Part shown: positions 8,068 through 17,617 of the stretch, one piece after another
How the letters are laid out: each line of letters starts with the position of its first letter
Numbering within the stretch: position 1 is the first letter of the stretch
NCBI GenBank assembly: GCA_963758205.1
Contig: CAVWUM010000006.1
Span: forward strand, 496,001 to 560,000
Source: Owenweeksia sp963758205
Lineage (GTDB): Bacteria > Bacteroidota > Bacteroidia > Flavobacteriales > Schleiferiaceae
Length of the DNA: 64,000 bases
Reading direction: 5' to 3'
The notes under the pieces: generated by a model
The model's input: the letters and a program-made list of their open reading frames with translations, nothing else
What the model was told of the DNA's origin: nothing
Databases searched by the model: none
Made by a program: the position numbers and the translations under genes

Positions 8068-9666
8068 CTTCAGGTCCAGCATATTCATTGCATTGCCTCC
8101 AAGTCCCTCAACATTTTTAGGATAAAAACGCAGCACCTGATCATAATAAAGCGGAACCACCGGAGCTTCAGCCATCACCAAACTATCCATTTTGGCATAG
8201 AGATGCAGCCTTAGGCTATCCACCGGCTGGGAAGTAGCTGCCCGGTATAGGCTATCAAAACGTGCACTGCTGAAGTGCGTGTAATTTGGCCCGTTGGGTG
8301 AATGATTTTCGGAGTAAAACAGCGACAGGTAGTTTTCCCCATCGGGGTAATCACCAATCCAGCTGGCTCGGAAAAATGGAACTTTAGAAGTGGCAATAGA
8401 CTGCCGCAAGGTAGATGGTGGGGTAACTTCAACTTTCAGTTTGATGCCTATGGCTGCAACTTCACCCTGGATGTATTCGCACAAATCGAGGTATGAGGCA
8501 TTGGTTTGCAAAGTTATTTCAGGCAGCCCCTGCCCTTTTGGGTATCCGGCTTCCGCCAGAAGTTGGCTGGCCTTTTCAGGATCATAATCATAGCCATTTA
8601 CCAGTTCAGGATTATAGGAGCCCAGGCCTTTTGGAATCATCCCGGCATTGGCCGGAGTACCAATATTATTGCGCAGGTAGCGCATCATCTTTTTACGGTC
8701 AAAACCATAATTAATGGCCTGCCTTATTTTGGGATCAAGCAAAGGTGAATTAAGCATTACATCCTGTCTGCTGTCCACCAAAAATGCCAGGTACTCCGTA
8801 TTAAGATAAGGCTGGCGATACAGGTTAAAGCGCCCGGCATACTTTTGCTGCAATTCTCCCTCAAAGGTGAGTAGCTCATCTTTATAAGAGGCATCAATAC
8901 CGCTCATAAAATCAAGGTTGCCCTTAATAAACTCCAAAAAGGCCGATTGCTTATCAGGAATGAAAGTTATAGCCACTGCCTCCATATAGGGCAGTGAGTC
9001 CCCGTTTTCAGCTTTTTCAAAATACTGCTGGTTTTTGCGCAGTACCAGTTTTTCGTTGCCCTCCCATAGCTTAAAGTAAAAAGGGCCGGTACCCACAGGG
9101 TTTTCCCTGAATTCCAAACCATAATACTCCACCGCCTCCTGTGGCACTACCGAACAATACTTCATTGATAATATCCCTAAAAAAGGAGAAAACGGAGTTT
9201 GCAGGCGCACTATAAATGTAGAATCGTCTGCAGCTTCAAAACCTTTTACCTTTTGAAATACCCAACTGCCCGGAGCAGCCAGTTCCTTGTCCATCAATCG
9301 CTCAAAGCTGTAGAGAAAATCACCCGCAGTTACCTTACGCTGTTCCTCATTTTCAAAGCATATATTGGCGTGGAAAAGCACATCTCCACGCAAGTGGAAA
9401 ACATAGGTAAGTCCGCTATCCAAAATGTCCCAACTTTTGGCAATACATGGTTGAACTTTCAATTCTTCATCCATTTGCACTAAGCCGTTAAACAATTGGT
9501 TTACCGCCCATATATTGGCCTGATTGCGAGAAAATGCCGGATCAAGCGAAGTAATGCCCGCTGCCTCATTATAGCGGAAAACCTGGCTATCGCTATACTG
9601 ACTTTCATAGCTACAAGCGCTCAATAAAAGCACCAAGGCATAAAACAGGAAAAGGGAATTTTTCAT
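8047..9666 (-). CDS. ABC-type peptide-binding lipoprotein (family 5 solute-binding protein)
   Basis: 539 residues from the ATG at 9666, chosen because it opens directly on a lipoprotein signal (MKNSLFLFYALVLLLSAC, Cys18); the longer open frame adds 28 unlikely residues. It shows the OppA/DppA-type pattern: SLDPAFSRNQANIWAVNQLF near the mature start, a NPVGTGPFYF motif in the middle, and DPKIRQAINYGFDRKKMM later. It would bind peptides or similar ligands in the periplasm, but no permease or ATPase genes lie next to it, so its transporter is elsewhere. A TACCTTCG box at 9673-9680 sits just before the start. Confidence 0.87.
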   Translation of the reverse strand: MKNSLFLFYALVLLLSACSYESQYSDSQVFRYNEAAGITSLDPAFSRNQANIWAVNQLFNGLVQMDEELKVQPCIAKSWDILDSGLTYVFHLRGDVLFHANICFENEEQRKVTAGDFLYSFERLMDKELAAPGSWVFQKVKGFEAADDSTFIVRLQTPFSPFLGILSMKYCSVVPQEAVEYYGLEFRENPVGTGPFYFKLWEGNEKLVLRKNQQYFEKAENGDSLPYMEAVAITFIPDKQSAFLEFIKGNLDFMSGIDASYKDELLTFEGELQQKYAGRFNLYRQPYLNTEYLAFLVDSRQDVMLNSPLLDPKIRQAINYGFDRKKMMRYLRNNIGTPANAGMIPKGLGSYNPELVNGYDYDPEKASQLLAEAGYPKGQGLPEITLQTNASYLDLCEYIQGEVAAIGIKLKVEVTPPSTLRQSIATSKVPFFRASWIGDYPDGENYLSLFYSENHSPNGPNYTHFSSARFDSLYRAATSQPVDSLRLHLYAKMDSLVMAEAPVVPLYYDQVLRFYPKNVEGLGGNAMNMLDLKKVRKTK

Positions 9667-9810
9667 GGGGTGCGAAGGTAAAGGATGGTGGGGTAATTTC
9701 GGGAGATCACCCATATCAATCAAGTAACGGTCAAATTCTAAGAACCCCATCTACCTCCTGTTTATTACTTTTTGTATTTTTAAAAACATTTTCCTACAGC
9801 AACATCAGCA

Positions 9811-12258
9811 ATGCCGTCTAACCTAATTTCATTAATTGCCTTTCTAATTCTGTTTAACTGCACTTTGTGCTTTGGGCAGAATTTCGTTGAGATAGATAAA
9901 ATTGTAGCTTCAGATAGATTTGGCGGAGATGACCATGGATTCTCAGTTGCCATTTCTGGAGATTATGCAATAGTGGGAGCTTACTTGGAAAGTGAAGATA
10001 CCTCAGGTTTGAATACAAAATTGGCAGCCGGCTCTGCCTATATTTATAAGCGAGGTGCTTATGGTCAATGGAATCAAATTCAAAAACTTGTGCCAAAATA
10101 TAGAGCAGCAAATGCTTTATTTGGCTTTTCGGTTGATATTTCAGGGAACCGAGCCATTGTAAGTGCTATAAGTGCCTCGAACTTTTTCTTACCAGATGAA
10201 ACGGCTTTCATATTCGAAATGGATGCGACCGGTAAGTGGAGAGAAGTTCAAAATATTAGCGCTTTAGATAATGTGGCTGGGGACTTTTACGCTCACAGCG
10301 TTTCCATTTCGGGCGATTATGCTGTGGTTGGAGCTCCTCGTGAAAGCGAGGATACCTCTGGAATAAACACATTAACGCACTCCGGTTCTTGCTATATATA
10401 TAAGCGAGACATTAATGGCAACTGGCTCCAAGTACAGAAAATTGTAGCTTCTGACCGAATAACGAACGGACAATTCGGTACCTCCGTATCTATTTCTGGA
10501 AACCAATTAATTGTCGGTTCACCTTCTGCTGACAACGGAATAACCATAGGGAGAGGAGGGGCAGCCTATGTTTTTAAGCTGGATGCGAACAATATTTGGA
10601 GTCAACATCAAAAGTTGATTCCATGGGGTACCATAAGCCCATTCATCTTTGGAAATTCAGTGTCCATTTCAGGTAATAAAATAATAGTAGCTGACCCTTG
10701 GGAGCAAGGCTTTACTCAAGGCATTTCCACCATAAATCAAATGGGTACGGCATATATCTTTGAAATGGGAAGTAATGGATTGTGGTTAGGTGCCTCCAGA
10801 ATATTGGCATCAGATAGCGCAGATCGAGACGGCTTTGGAAGTTCAGTTTCAATAGATAATGACATCGCGGTAGTCGGAGCGGCTAATGAAGATGACGACA
10901 TCTATGGAAATAACCCAAAAAATCAAGCAGGTTCAGCTTATATCTATAAAAGAGACAGTATTGGTAATTGGAAGCAGCTAAATAAAATTGTAGCCTCCGA
11001 TAGAGATATGGCAGCCCAATTTGGGGTTTCGGTACATTTATCAGGAAAAGACTTAATTGTAGGAGCCCCTGGTGAAAGCAAGGATGCCTTAAGTCAAAAT
11101 TATAGAGGTAGTGCAGGAGCTGCCTACCTGTTTCGTGAGTGCTACCCTGTATCGTCATCTATCACGGATACAGCTTGCTTTAGTTATGCTGCTCATAGCA
11201 ACAATAGAGTTTATACATCCACAGGCATTTATACTGATACAATTAAAACTTTTTATGGATGTGATTCGATTATAACGCTAAATCTTACTATTCTCTCAGC
11301 TGCCAGTCAATTACAATCTAATCTTATAAAAAAAACAGATATTTTATGTTTTGGGGAAAATTCAGGAGAAATTATACTAAACCCTCTTGGCGGAACTCCT
11401 CCATATAATTACAATTGGAATAATGGCGACACCATTCCCTCCCTCTCAAACCTTTCAGCTGGATCCTATTCAGTTACTATTACGGATAGCCTGGGCTGCT
11501 CCATTGCTGATTCCTTTAAAATTGAGGAACCCGATAAACTACAGATTTTGCTAGTAAGTTACCTGGATGTGTTATGCCATGGCGAGGCTAATGGAGAATT
11601 AAATGTTCAAGGATTGGGTGGAACACCACCTTTTCAATATAGCTGGAGTACGGGTGAACAAACGCAAAGTCTGAACAACCTCACAGCTGGCACTTATAAT
11701 CTTACAGTAACTGATAGTAATGGCTGTAGCACTTCCGGTGATTTTGTCATTTCCCAACCGGATTCACTATACATCAAATCCTCCGAAATAGTGGAAGCCA
11801 CTTGTGGCAAAACAAATGCTGGTGTAGAACTTATTGTTGAAGGCGGAAGTGGAAATGTTTCTATCGAATGGAGCAATGGACAAACAGGTGAAAAACTTCA
11901 AAACGTACCAGGTGGCAAATACCAGGTTACAATCACTGATGGAAATGGATGCACTACAGAGGCTGATTTTGACCTGGGCGACCAAAGTCAGGAAAAAGTT
12001 TTTTTCGCCAATACATTTACCCCAAACAGAGATGGGATTAATGATACCTATAAGCTTGTAGGTAACTCTGATTGCTTTACGAATACCAATTTTCAGATAT
12101 TCAACCGCTGGGGCGAAAAGCTTTTTGAAACCAATAGTCCTTTTGAAGAATTCTGGACAGGCTCAGTGGATGGACATGCTCCCAAGGAGGATGTATATGT
12201 ATTCATATTCATCTCGAACGAGTATAGTGAATCTGGGTATTTGAAAATTCTACACTGA
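9811..12258 (+). CDS. FG-GAP repeat / SprB repeat adhesin with type B T9SS tail
   Basis: 815 residues. It has a signal peptide (about residues 1-22), then seven or so FG-GAP-like repeats to about residue 445 (the phrase VSISGDYAIVGAP recurs with IVASDR), next three SprB-type repeats at about 505-715 (GGTPPYNYNWNNGD, GGTPPFQYSWSTGE, GGSGNVSIEWSNGQ), and a CHU_C/gliding-type end from about 730 (FFANTFTPNRDGINDTY, FNRWGEKLFET). The layout is that of a large secreted surface protein of the SprB adhesin group. The type B tail usually needs a PorP/SprF partner; none is adjacent here, though one lies at 29.2-30.8 kb. Confidence 0.88.
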   Translation: MPSNLISLIAFLILFNCTLCFGQNFVEIDKIVASDRFGGDDHGFSVAISGDYAIVGAYLESEDTSGLNTKLAAGSAYIYKRGAYGQWNQIQKLVPKYRAANALFGFSVDISGNRAIVSAISASNFFLPDETAFIFEMDATGKWREVQNISALDNVAGDFYAHSVSISGDYAVVGAPRESEDTSGINTLTHSGSCYIYKRDINGNWLQVQKIVASDRITNGQFGTSVSISGNQLIVGSPSADNGITIGRGGAAYVFKLDANNIWSQHQKLIPWGTISPFIFGNSVSISGNKIIVADPWEQGFTQGISTINQMGTAYIFEMGSNGLWLGASRILASDSADRDGFGSSVSIDNDIAVVGAANEDDDIYGNNPKNQAGSAYIYKRDSIGNWKQLNKIVASDRDMAAQFGVSVHLSGKDLIVGAPGESKDALSQNYRGSAGAAYLFRECYPVSSSITDTACFSYAAHSNNRVYTSTGIYTDTIKTFYGCDSIITLNLTILSAASQLQSNLIKKTDILCFGENSGEIILNPLGGTPPYNYNWNNGDTIPSLSNLSAGSYSVTITDSLGCSIADSFKIEEPDKLQILLVSYLDVLCHGEANGELNVQGLGGTPPFQYSWSTGEQTQSLNNLTAGTYNLTVTDSNGCSTSGDFVISQPDSLYIKSSEIVEATCGKTNAGVELIVEGGSGNVSIEWSNGQTGEKLQNVPGGKYQVTITDGNGCTTEADFDLGDQSQEKVFFANTFTPNRDGINDTYKLVGNSDCFTNTNFQIFNRWGEKLFETNSPFEEFWTGSVDGHAPKEDVYVFIFISNEYSESGYLKILH

Positions 12259-12261
12259 GGC

Positions 12262-12555
12262 TTATACTAGCACATCCTGGTATTTCTCTTTCTTTTTATT
12301 CATGTATCCCTTGGCAAAGGGGCAAATGGGTACAATCTTCATTTTGGAGGAACGGGCAAAATCCGCCACGGCATCAATTAATTTGGTAGAGGCTCCGGTA
12401 CCCTGTAGCTCGCGGCTTACCTCAGTATGCTGGATGATAATTCGGCCGGAACCAAACTTGGTGTAAAATAAACTCCCGGCATTTTCGCCTTTTTCATTTT
12501 CTATTAAAAATTCCCCGTCATTCTCGTTCGGTTGATGCACAATTTCAATATTCAT
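12262..12555 (-). CDS. GNAT-type N-acetyltransferase, short YjdJ-like form
   Basis: 97 residues. The protein matches the small GNAT form (YjdJ/Gcn5-related): a strand pair around residues 12-45, a shortened acetyl-CoA loop RELQGTGASTKLIDAVADFAR at about 49-69 (Q-G-T-G-A-S), and the typical end CPFAKGYMNKKKEKYQDVL. Its acyl acceptor is unknown. It overlaps the downstream end of the dehydrogenase gene by 11 bases, so the two probably share a transcript. Confidence 0.85.
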   Translation of the reverse strand: MNIEIVHQPNENDGEFLIENEKGENAGSLFYTKFGSGRIIIQHTEVSRELQGTGASTKLIDAVADFARSSKMKIVPICPFAKGYMNKKKEKYQDVLV

Positions 12556-13600
12556 GACTTAAAAGATTTAGTGCTTGTACTTTATCCAAAATCACTAGCG
12601 CCATCTTTCTGTTCGATTCATGAGACCAACCCGCAATATGAGGGCTGAGTATTACCTTGTTTGATTGGATCAGGTATTGGAAGGGGGCCGGAAGATTGCT
12701 TAGGCCTAAGTTATTATCAGCGGCTTGTGCCTCTCCCCCACTGGCGGAGGTGGCCGCAGCCCGGGGGTGGATTGCATCTCCGGCTTTATCTTGTAACGGC
12801 TTGCCAAACAAATTTTCGAAAGAAGCCTTTTCGTATTCCAGTACATCCAGGCAGGCTCCCAAAATTTTTCCGCTCTTTAATGCCTCTACCAAATCTTCGG
12901 TTTTAACGGATTTACCCCTTGCAGTGTTTACAAGGTAGAAAGGTTTACTAAAGGAATTGATGAAATTTTCATTCACCATCCCCACAGTTTCCGCTGACTG
13001 GGGAATGTGAAGACTTACAATATCCGCCTCACGCTGCAGTGCCTCCAGCGAAACTTCTTTTACAAACTCATTTCCGAAACCACTTTTGTATTTGTCATAT
13101 GCCAGAATGGTACATCCAAAGCCTCTGAGCTTTTCTGCGAAAGCAGACCCCATATGGCCGTAGCCGATAATGCCCACCGTTTTTCCATGAATTTCCAAAC
13201 CGCGGTTTTCCTCCCTTTTCCATATACCCTGACGTACTTCGGCATCGGCTTTTTTTAAGTTGTTGAAAAGCATCAGCAACATACCCACGGCCTGTTCGCC
13301 TACAGCATCCCGGTTTCCTTCCGGAGCTTTTATTAAATGTATTCGCCTGCTTTCTGCAAAAGGTATATCAATATTCTCCATGCCGGCCCCTACCCTCGCT
13401 ATAAATTTCAGGTTAGCACCTTTTTCCATAAAGGCAGCATCTACCGGAAAGCGGCTTCGAATCACTATTCCAGTGTAAGCGGAGAGCTTAGCAGCAATTT
13501 TTTCTTTAGGAGATGTATAGTCCTCATGCAGCTCAAACCCCATCTGGCGTAAGCCATTAGGTAGGGTTGGATCTACAGTGTCTATCAACAATACTTTCAT
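12545..13600 (-). CDS. D-2-hydroxyacid dehydrogenase (phosphoglycerate dehydrogenase-like) with an in-frame insert
   Basis: 351 residues. It has the D-2-hydroxyacid dehydrogenase architecture: a flanking domain, an NAD-binding fold with GIIGYGHMG (residues 143-151), and the catalytic arginine in NTARGKSV (residue 228), acid in LDVLEYE (about 255) and histidine in SPHIAGW (residue 321). Serine or 2-hydroxyacid metabolism is the likely role; the true substrate is open. Residues ~271-303 are a non-conserved insertion rich in Ala, Asp and Gly that separates GKPLQ from PAPFQYL, and it is encoded by the palindrome-containing element at 12692-12790. Without the insert the length would be about 318, normal for the family. 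Confidence 0.87.
   Translation of the reverse strand: MKVLLIDTVDPTLPNGLRQMGFELHEDYTSPKEKIAAKLSAYTGIVIRSRFPVDAAFMEKGANLKFIARVGAGMENIDIPFAESRRIHLIKAPEGNRDAVGEQAVGMLLMLFNNLKKADAEVRQGIWKREENRGLEIHGKTVGIIGYGHMGSAFAEKLRGFGCTILAYDKYKSGFGNEFVKEVSLEALQREADIVSLHIPQSAETVGMVNENFINSFSKPFYLVNTARGKSVKTEDLVEALKSGKILGACLDVLEYEKASFENLFGKPLQDKAGDAIHPRAAATSASGGEAQAADNNLGLSNLPAPFQYLIQSNKVILSPHIAGWSHESNRKMALVILDKVQALNLLSHEY
12692..12790. repeat. GC-rich palindromic insert inside the dehydrogenase coding sequence
   Basis: The block is 99 bases, a multiple of three, and is much richer in G and C at its core (12731-12770) than its surroundings. The core contains CCCCCACTGGCGGAGG and, further on, CCCGGGGGTGG, so CCCCC and GGGGG arms can pair. 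It adds about 33 residues to the protein and keeps the frame. Similar GC-rich words occur between genes in Bacteroidota (recollection, unchecked), which suggests a dispersed element that entered the gene. Exact ends are not determined. Confidence 0.6.
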
Positions 13601-13677
13601 ACCGCCAAATTAGTCAATTGGGAGAGGTTGATTGGGTTTTAGTGGATTTGTTGATTGGTGGATTGGGAACTTGGTGC

Positions 13678-13745
13678 TTGTGGTTTGTGGTTTGTGGTTT
13701 GTGGTTTGTGGTTTGTGGTTTGTGGTTTGTGGTTTGTGGTTTGTG
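13678..13745. repeat. Tandem heptanucleotide array TTTGTGG, about 9.7 copies
   Basis: Perfect TTTGTGG repeats run through 68 bases between the start of the dehydrogenase gene and the end of the mscS-type gene, both on the minus strand. The left flank holds degenerate relatives such as GGATTTGTTGATTGGTGG. The same unit recurs at 20280-20320. Small frames that read through it are products of the repeat and not genes. Confidence 0.9.
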
Positions 13746-13759
13746 CGAAAATTAAACTT

Positions 13760-15367
13760 TTAATTATCCCCATTTACTTTACCATTAACAGGCGGTATAG
13801 TGCTTGCCCCCTCTCTTTCGGCCCGGTAGTGGGGCGACATTATCTCCACATTGTTTTTGGCAAACACATCCTGTATAAGGGCATGCAGATCGGAGTAGAT
13901 CATGGCCTGCTTGGCGGGTGCTTTAGTGTAGGCATTTATCTGGTAAGAAATGTAAAAATCATCCAGACTGGTTTGCAGCACAAATGGTGCAGGGTTTTCT
14001 TCAATACATGGCGTTTTTAGTGCAGCTTCAGTAAGCATGGCGTGTACCTTGCGCCAGGGCACATCATAACCAATAGTTACCGTACTGTGTATTACCAGGC
14101 CTGAAGACTCAGCACTGGAGGTGCTGAAGTTAATACTGCTACCCGCCAGAATCTGGCTGTTGGGCACAGTTATAAATTCGTTTTTGATGGTTCTTACGCG
14201 GGTTACCAAAAGGTTTTTTTCCACCACATCTCCCATTACGTCACCAATCTTAACCCTATCTCCTACCCTAAAAGGCCGCATATAAGTAATTACCAAACCT
14301 GCTACAATATTCGATATGGCTGATGAGGATCCAAGTGAAATCAATAAACCTAAAAACACGGATACCCCCTGAAATACCGGGCTGCCAGAACCGGGCAGGT
14401 AGGGCCAAATCAGCACCAGCATAAAGGCATATAAAATAAAGTTGATAATGCGGGATGTAGGAACAGCCCAATCAGGGTAAAAGCCGCTTATTTTCAGCTT
14501 TTCAGTTTTTATTTCATGAGCCAGAAATGATATTCCCTTGGCCAGGTAACGGATCACAATAAAGATTACAGCTATAGTAAACAGGTTGGGGATATACTCA
14601 ACCACAGAGGTGATTATGGCTTTTAGCGGATTGAGTATAAACCCGAAAAGCATATCGGCTGCGCCCTGTGTCCAGGGAAAAATACGGAGCACAATAGGTA
14701 GTGTGAGGTAGAATATCATTAACAGAAAAAGTATCCGCACAATATTGCTGGTTATCAGTAAAAATGAGGTAAAGCGATTTTCATCCAATAGCTCGTATGT
14801 ACCTATTTTGAGGCCGGTAATACGTGTTCCCTTATACCCTTCAATGCGCTTGCCTATATATTTAAACAGCCGGTTTACATATCTGATAATCAAGGCCGAA
14901 ATAATAAGTATGACCAATGCCAGTAGTACCTGCTTTACAATTTCCCTGATATTAAAAGAGGAACGGTAACTGGAGCACTCGGTGCGGAGCAGCTCTACAT
15001 AATCTGTTGCAGCCTGTGGAATAGATTTACCGTACCAATAAGCGTCCGTATAAGTAATATTGGCCACACGCTGGCCACTGTAAACTATGCGGCTATAGTC
15101 CACAAAATCTAAAACCTTAAAGCTATCGGCCAGAAAGCTCTCTGAATGTATAATATTATCAATACGCCTATTCGCCAGGTCGGCCCTTTCTTTGGCAGAA
15201 ATACCATCCAACTCACCATACAGGTAAAAGAGGGTATCTTCTTTTAAAACCACTGCGGCCCGGTTTTTTAGCTGGGTTGAATCTACCTGGGCAATGGTAT
15301 CCTGGGCTGTAGCCGCAAAAAACATAATGCTGCATAGCGCGGCTACAAATAATGATCGCATTGTCAT
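13760..15367 (-). CDS. Mechanosensitive ion channel, MscS family
   Basis: 535 residues. The N-terminus has a signal peptide followed by a periplasmic region to about residue 140, then several membrane segments (~145-165, ~205-230, ~250-275, ~300-330). The MscS pore/beta domain follows: GSSSAISNIVAGLVITYMRPFRVGDRVKIGD near residues 345-375, then the beta-barrel and C-terminal alpha/beta domain. It would open under membrane tension and release solutes after osmotic downshock. It overlaps the upstream outer-membrane gene by 4 bases, so the two are cotranscribed. Confidence 0.9.
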   Translation of the reverse strand: MTMRSLFVAALCSIMFFAATAQDTIAQVDSTQLKNRAAVVLKEDTLFYLYGELDGISAKERADLANRRIDNIIHSESFLADSFKVLDFVDYSRIVYSGQRVANITYTDAYWYGKSIPQAATDYVELLRTECSSYRSSFNIREIVKQVLLALVILIISALIIRYVNRLFKYIGKRIEGYKGTRITGLKIGTYELLDENRFTSFLLITSNIVRILFLLMIFYLTLPIVLRIFPWTQGAADMLFGFILNPLKAIITSVVEYIPNLFTIAVIFIVIRYLAKGISFLAHEIKTEKLKISGFYPDWAVPTSRIINFILYAFMLVLIWPYLPGSGSPVFQGVSVFLGLLISLGSSSAISNIVAGLVITYMRPFRVGDRVKIGDVMGDVVEKNLLVTRVRTIKNEFITVPNSQILAGSSINFSTSSAESSGLVIHSTVTIGYDVPWRKVHAMLTEAALKTPCIEENPAPFVLQTSLDDFYISYQINAYTKAPAKQAMIYSDLHALIQDVFAKNNVEIMSPHYRAEREGASTIPPVNGKVNGDN

Positions 15368-16233
15368 TTAGCTCTTTTAATTGTTCTTACCCTCCACATA
15401 ATGCCGGCACCAAAGTAATAGGTTTCGCGGAATAATGCCATTTCGGTTTCAGTAAGACCTGCACGTATATCCAATTGTACATCATTATGAATTAAATACT
15501 GAAAACCGCAGAGATATCTATGAGTAAAAATTTCCGGCCCGAAAGCCAGATTATTTAATTCTCCAGAATATTCCAGGGTTACACCAAATTCAGGAACAGG
15601 CCTGAACACATAGTTGAGACCATACACCAGGCTGGAGTTCTCCAATTCCCTTACAGTAGTACCAAAGTTTAACCTTAGGGTGTGATATTTTGAAAATGCA
15701 CGCGCCATAGACGTAACCAATTTCAGGTCGGGACCCTGCACTATATCATCAATAATCCATTGGTAAAAATTGCTGCGCAATTGTATGCCCCACACCAGCT
15801 TAGCTCTGTTAGTACCATCCAGAATATTGTACCTAAGCCCTAAATCAATGTTTTGAAAATCATTAATTTGAGAATTTCCACTGACTACACCAGGGTCATT
15901 GGTTTGATCGAACTCAACATAATTGTTTTGCCAGTTATAGTTAATTACAGCACTTACTTCCAGTTTCTCAATCAAACCGAAACGGATGGTATTTTGAAAT
16001 ACTATATTTTCCAACTGATTACGACCTCTAAATGGAATACCGGAAGGCGGCATATAATCCATAATTCGCTCTGCCTGTAAAAAATCCACTCCCTGGTGCA
16101 GTTGCAATACGCCCTTACCTACTGTAAAAGCCCCAATTACATTACCGGGCCTGGCCCCACGGAGAGTTTCATTGTATTGGGCATTAGCCAGGTAAAATGA
16201 AAAGAGGAAAAGTAGGAGGAGTAGGTTTTTCAT
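15364..16233 (-). CDS. Outer-membrane beta-barrel protein, phenol-degradation-type (MetA-pathway) family
   Basis: 289 residues with a signal peptide (MKNLLLLLFLFSFYLANAQ). The mature part alternates polar and aromatic residues as in a porin-like barrel and ends with a long stretch of beta pattern (YYFGAGIMWRVRTIKRAK). It resembles the family annotated as MetA-pathway-of-phenol-degradation outer-membrane proteins, a name that does not imply a catabolic role here. The last 4 bases overlap the start of the MscS gene downstream, so they form one unit. Confidence 0.65.
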   Translation of the reverse strand: MKNLLLLLFLFSFYLANAQYNETLRGARPGNVIGAFTVGKGVLQLHQGVDFLQAERIMDYMPPSGIPFRGRNQLENIVFQNTIRFGLIEKLEVSAVINYNWQNNYVEFDQTNDPGVVSGNSQINDFQNIDLGLRYNILDGTNRAKLVWGIQLRSNFYQWIIDDIVQGPDLKLVTSMARAFSKYHTLRLNFGTTVRELENSSLVYGLNYVFRPVPEFGVTLEYSGELNNLAFGPEIFTHRYLCGFQYLIHNDVQLDIRAGLTETEMALFRETYYFGAGIMWRVRTIKRAK

Positions 16234-16264
16234 TTTTTAGAAGTAAAAGGCGACTTAAATAAAT

Positions 16265-17617
16265 CTATATCCCCAATAGCGCCCTACCAATTGTAAAGTA
16301 GATAAACAGCCCAAGGATATCATTGGTGGTGGTGATGAACGGACCGGTGGCCAGTGCCGGGTCTATTTTATATTTATTCAGGAGCAACGGCACAAATGTG
16401 CCGACTAGTGCAGCTACTGTAATTACTGCAAGCAGCGCCACCGCTACCACTATCGCGAGGTTAGTTTCATAACCTAAAAAGAGGCTGCACCCTATAATCA
16501 ATGCCCCACAAATAATTCCGTTTACTAACCCTACACCCAATTCTTTTAGTAAGCGTGCACCAAGGCTTCCCATATCCGACTTTCCGGCAAGGGCCTGCAC
16601 AATTATAGCCGAAGACTGTACGCCCACATTACCGCCCATGGCCGCTATCAGTGGAATAAAAAATGCCATGGTAGGTAATGCCGCAAGTTCCGTTTCAAAC
16701 CGCCCAATGATGGAAGCAGCGGCCAGGCCCCCAACTAATCCGATTAGCAACCAGGGCAGGCGTGCCCTGGTGGTGGCCCAAACGGTATCATCGTGCTCTA
16801 CCTCCTCAACCAATCCAGAGGCAAGGTTATAATCTTCCTTTGCTTCCTCGCGAATCAAATCCACCACATCATCAATGGTGATGCGACCCACCAACTGACC
16901 AATGCTATTTACAACGGGCATCACTACAAGGTCATACTTGTCCATCATCAGGGCTACGTCCTCACCACTTTCAGTGGCTTCAACAGAGCGTACCTGCTTG
17001 GTGTACACCTCGGCAATGGGTGTACGGGTGCTGGTGGTCAATAATTTTTTTAAGGATAAGGTGCCTAATAATATATCGTGATCATCCACCACATAAATGG
17101 AATGGACATTTTCAATGGTTTCGGCCTGCCTGCGCATTTCCTTTACACATTGTATCATGCGCCAGTTTTCATTCACTTTAATGAGCTCCGTACCCATCAA
17201 ACCACCGGCACTATCTTCAGGATACACCAAAAGATCGGCAATGCCCCTGGCCTGCTCACGGTCAGTAATGCTGTTCATTACCTCCCTCCTCTTATCGGCA
17301 TCCAGCTCGTTTATAAGGTCGGCCGCATCGTCAGAGTCAAGGTTTTCCACAAGCTCTTCGGCAATCTCTTTACCGGAGTAGTCCTCCAGAATTTTAGAGC
17401 GCAGGTCTTCATCCAGCTCAATAAGGGCATCGGCAGCTTTTTCTTCATCAATAACCTCCATCAGCGCCTTTCCGGCATCCAGTGAAAGCCCGTCAATCAC
17501 CTCCGCAATATCGGCAGGGTGCATCTCATTGAGATCTGCCGCATGTTGTTCTACTTTGCCAGCCTCAATATCCTGCTCAAGCTTTTCAAGAAATTCATTG
17601 GTTACTTCAAAGTTCAT
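16265..17617 (-). CDS. mgtE: Magnesium transporter MgtE
   Basis: 450 residues. It has the MgtE layout: an N-terminal helical domain (~residues 20-125) with acidic repeats, two CBS domains (~130-255, including HSIYVVDD and GRITIDDVVDLI) and five membrane helices from ~285 with the PALMAAMGGNVG-like signature IPLIAAMGGNVGVQSSAI near 320. It takes up Mg2+ and closes when cytoplasmic Mg2+ binds the soluble domain. I take the ATG at 17617, which shares one base with the stop of ksgA (TGATG); a GTG at 17620 is also possible. Confidence 0.93.
   Translation of the reverse strand: MNFEVTNEFLEKLEQDIEAGKVEQHAADLNEMHPADIAEVIDGLSLDAGKALMEVIDEEKAADALIELDEDLRSKILEDYSGKEIAEELVENLDSDDAADLINELDADKRREVMNSITDREQARGIADLLVYPEDSAGGLMGTELIKVNENWRMIQCVKEMRRQAETIENVHSIYVVDDHDILLGTLSLKKLLTTSTRTPIAEVYTKQVRSVEATESGEDVALMMDKYDLVVMPVVNSIGQLVGRITIDDVVDLIREEAKEDYNLASGLVEEVEHDDTVWATTRARLPWLLIGLVGGLAAASIIGRFETELAALPTMAFFIPLIAAMGGNVGVQSSAIIVQALAGKSDMGSLGARLLKELGVGLVNGIICGALIIGCSLFLGYETNLAIVVAVALLAVITVAALVGTFVPLLLNKYKIDPALATGPFITTTNDILGLFIYFTIGRALLGI

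Noticed and set aside
13678..13745. CRISPR array
   Set aside because: Seven-base units without spacers and no cas genes; it is a tandem repeat.
13567..14020. Plus-strand frames across the TTTGTGG array
   Set aside because: They are translations of the heptamer repeat and of the reverse strand of the mscS gene.
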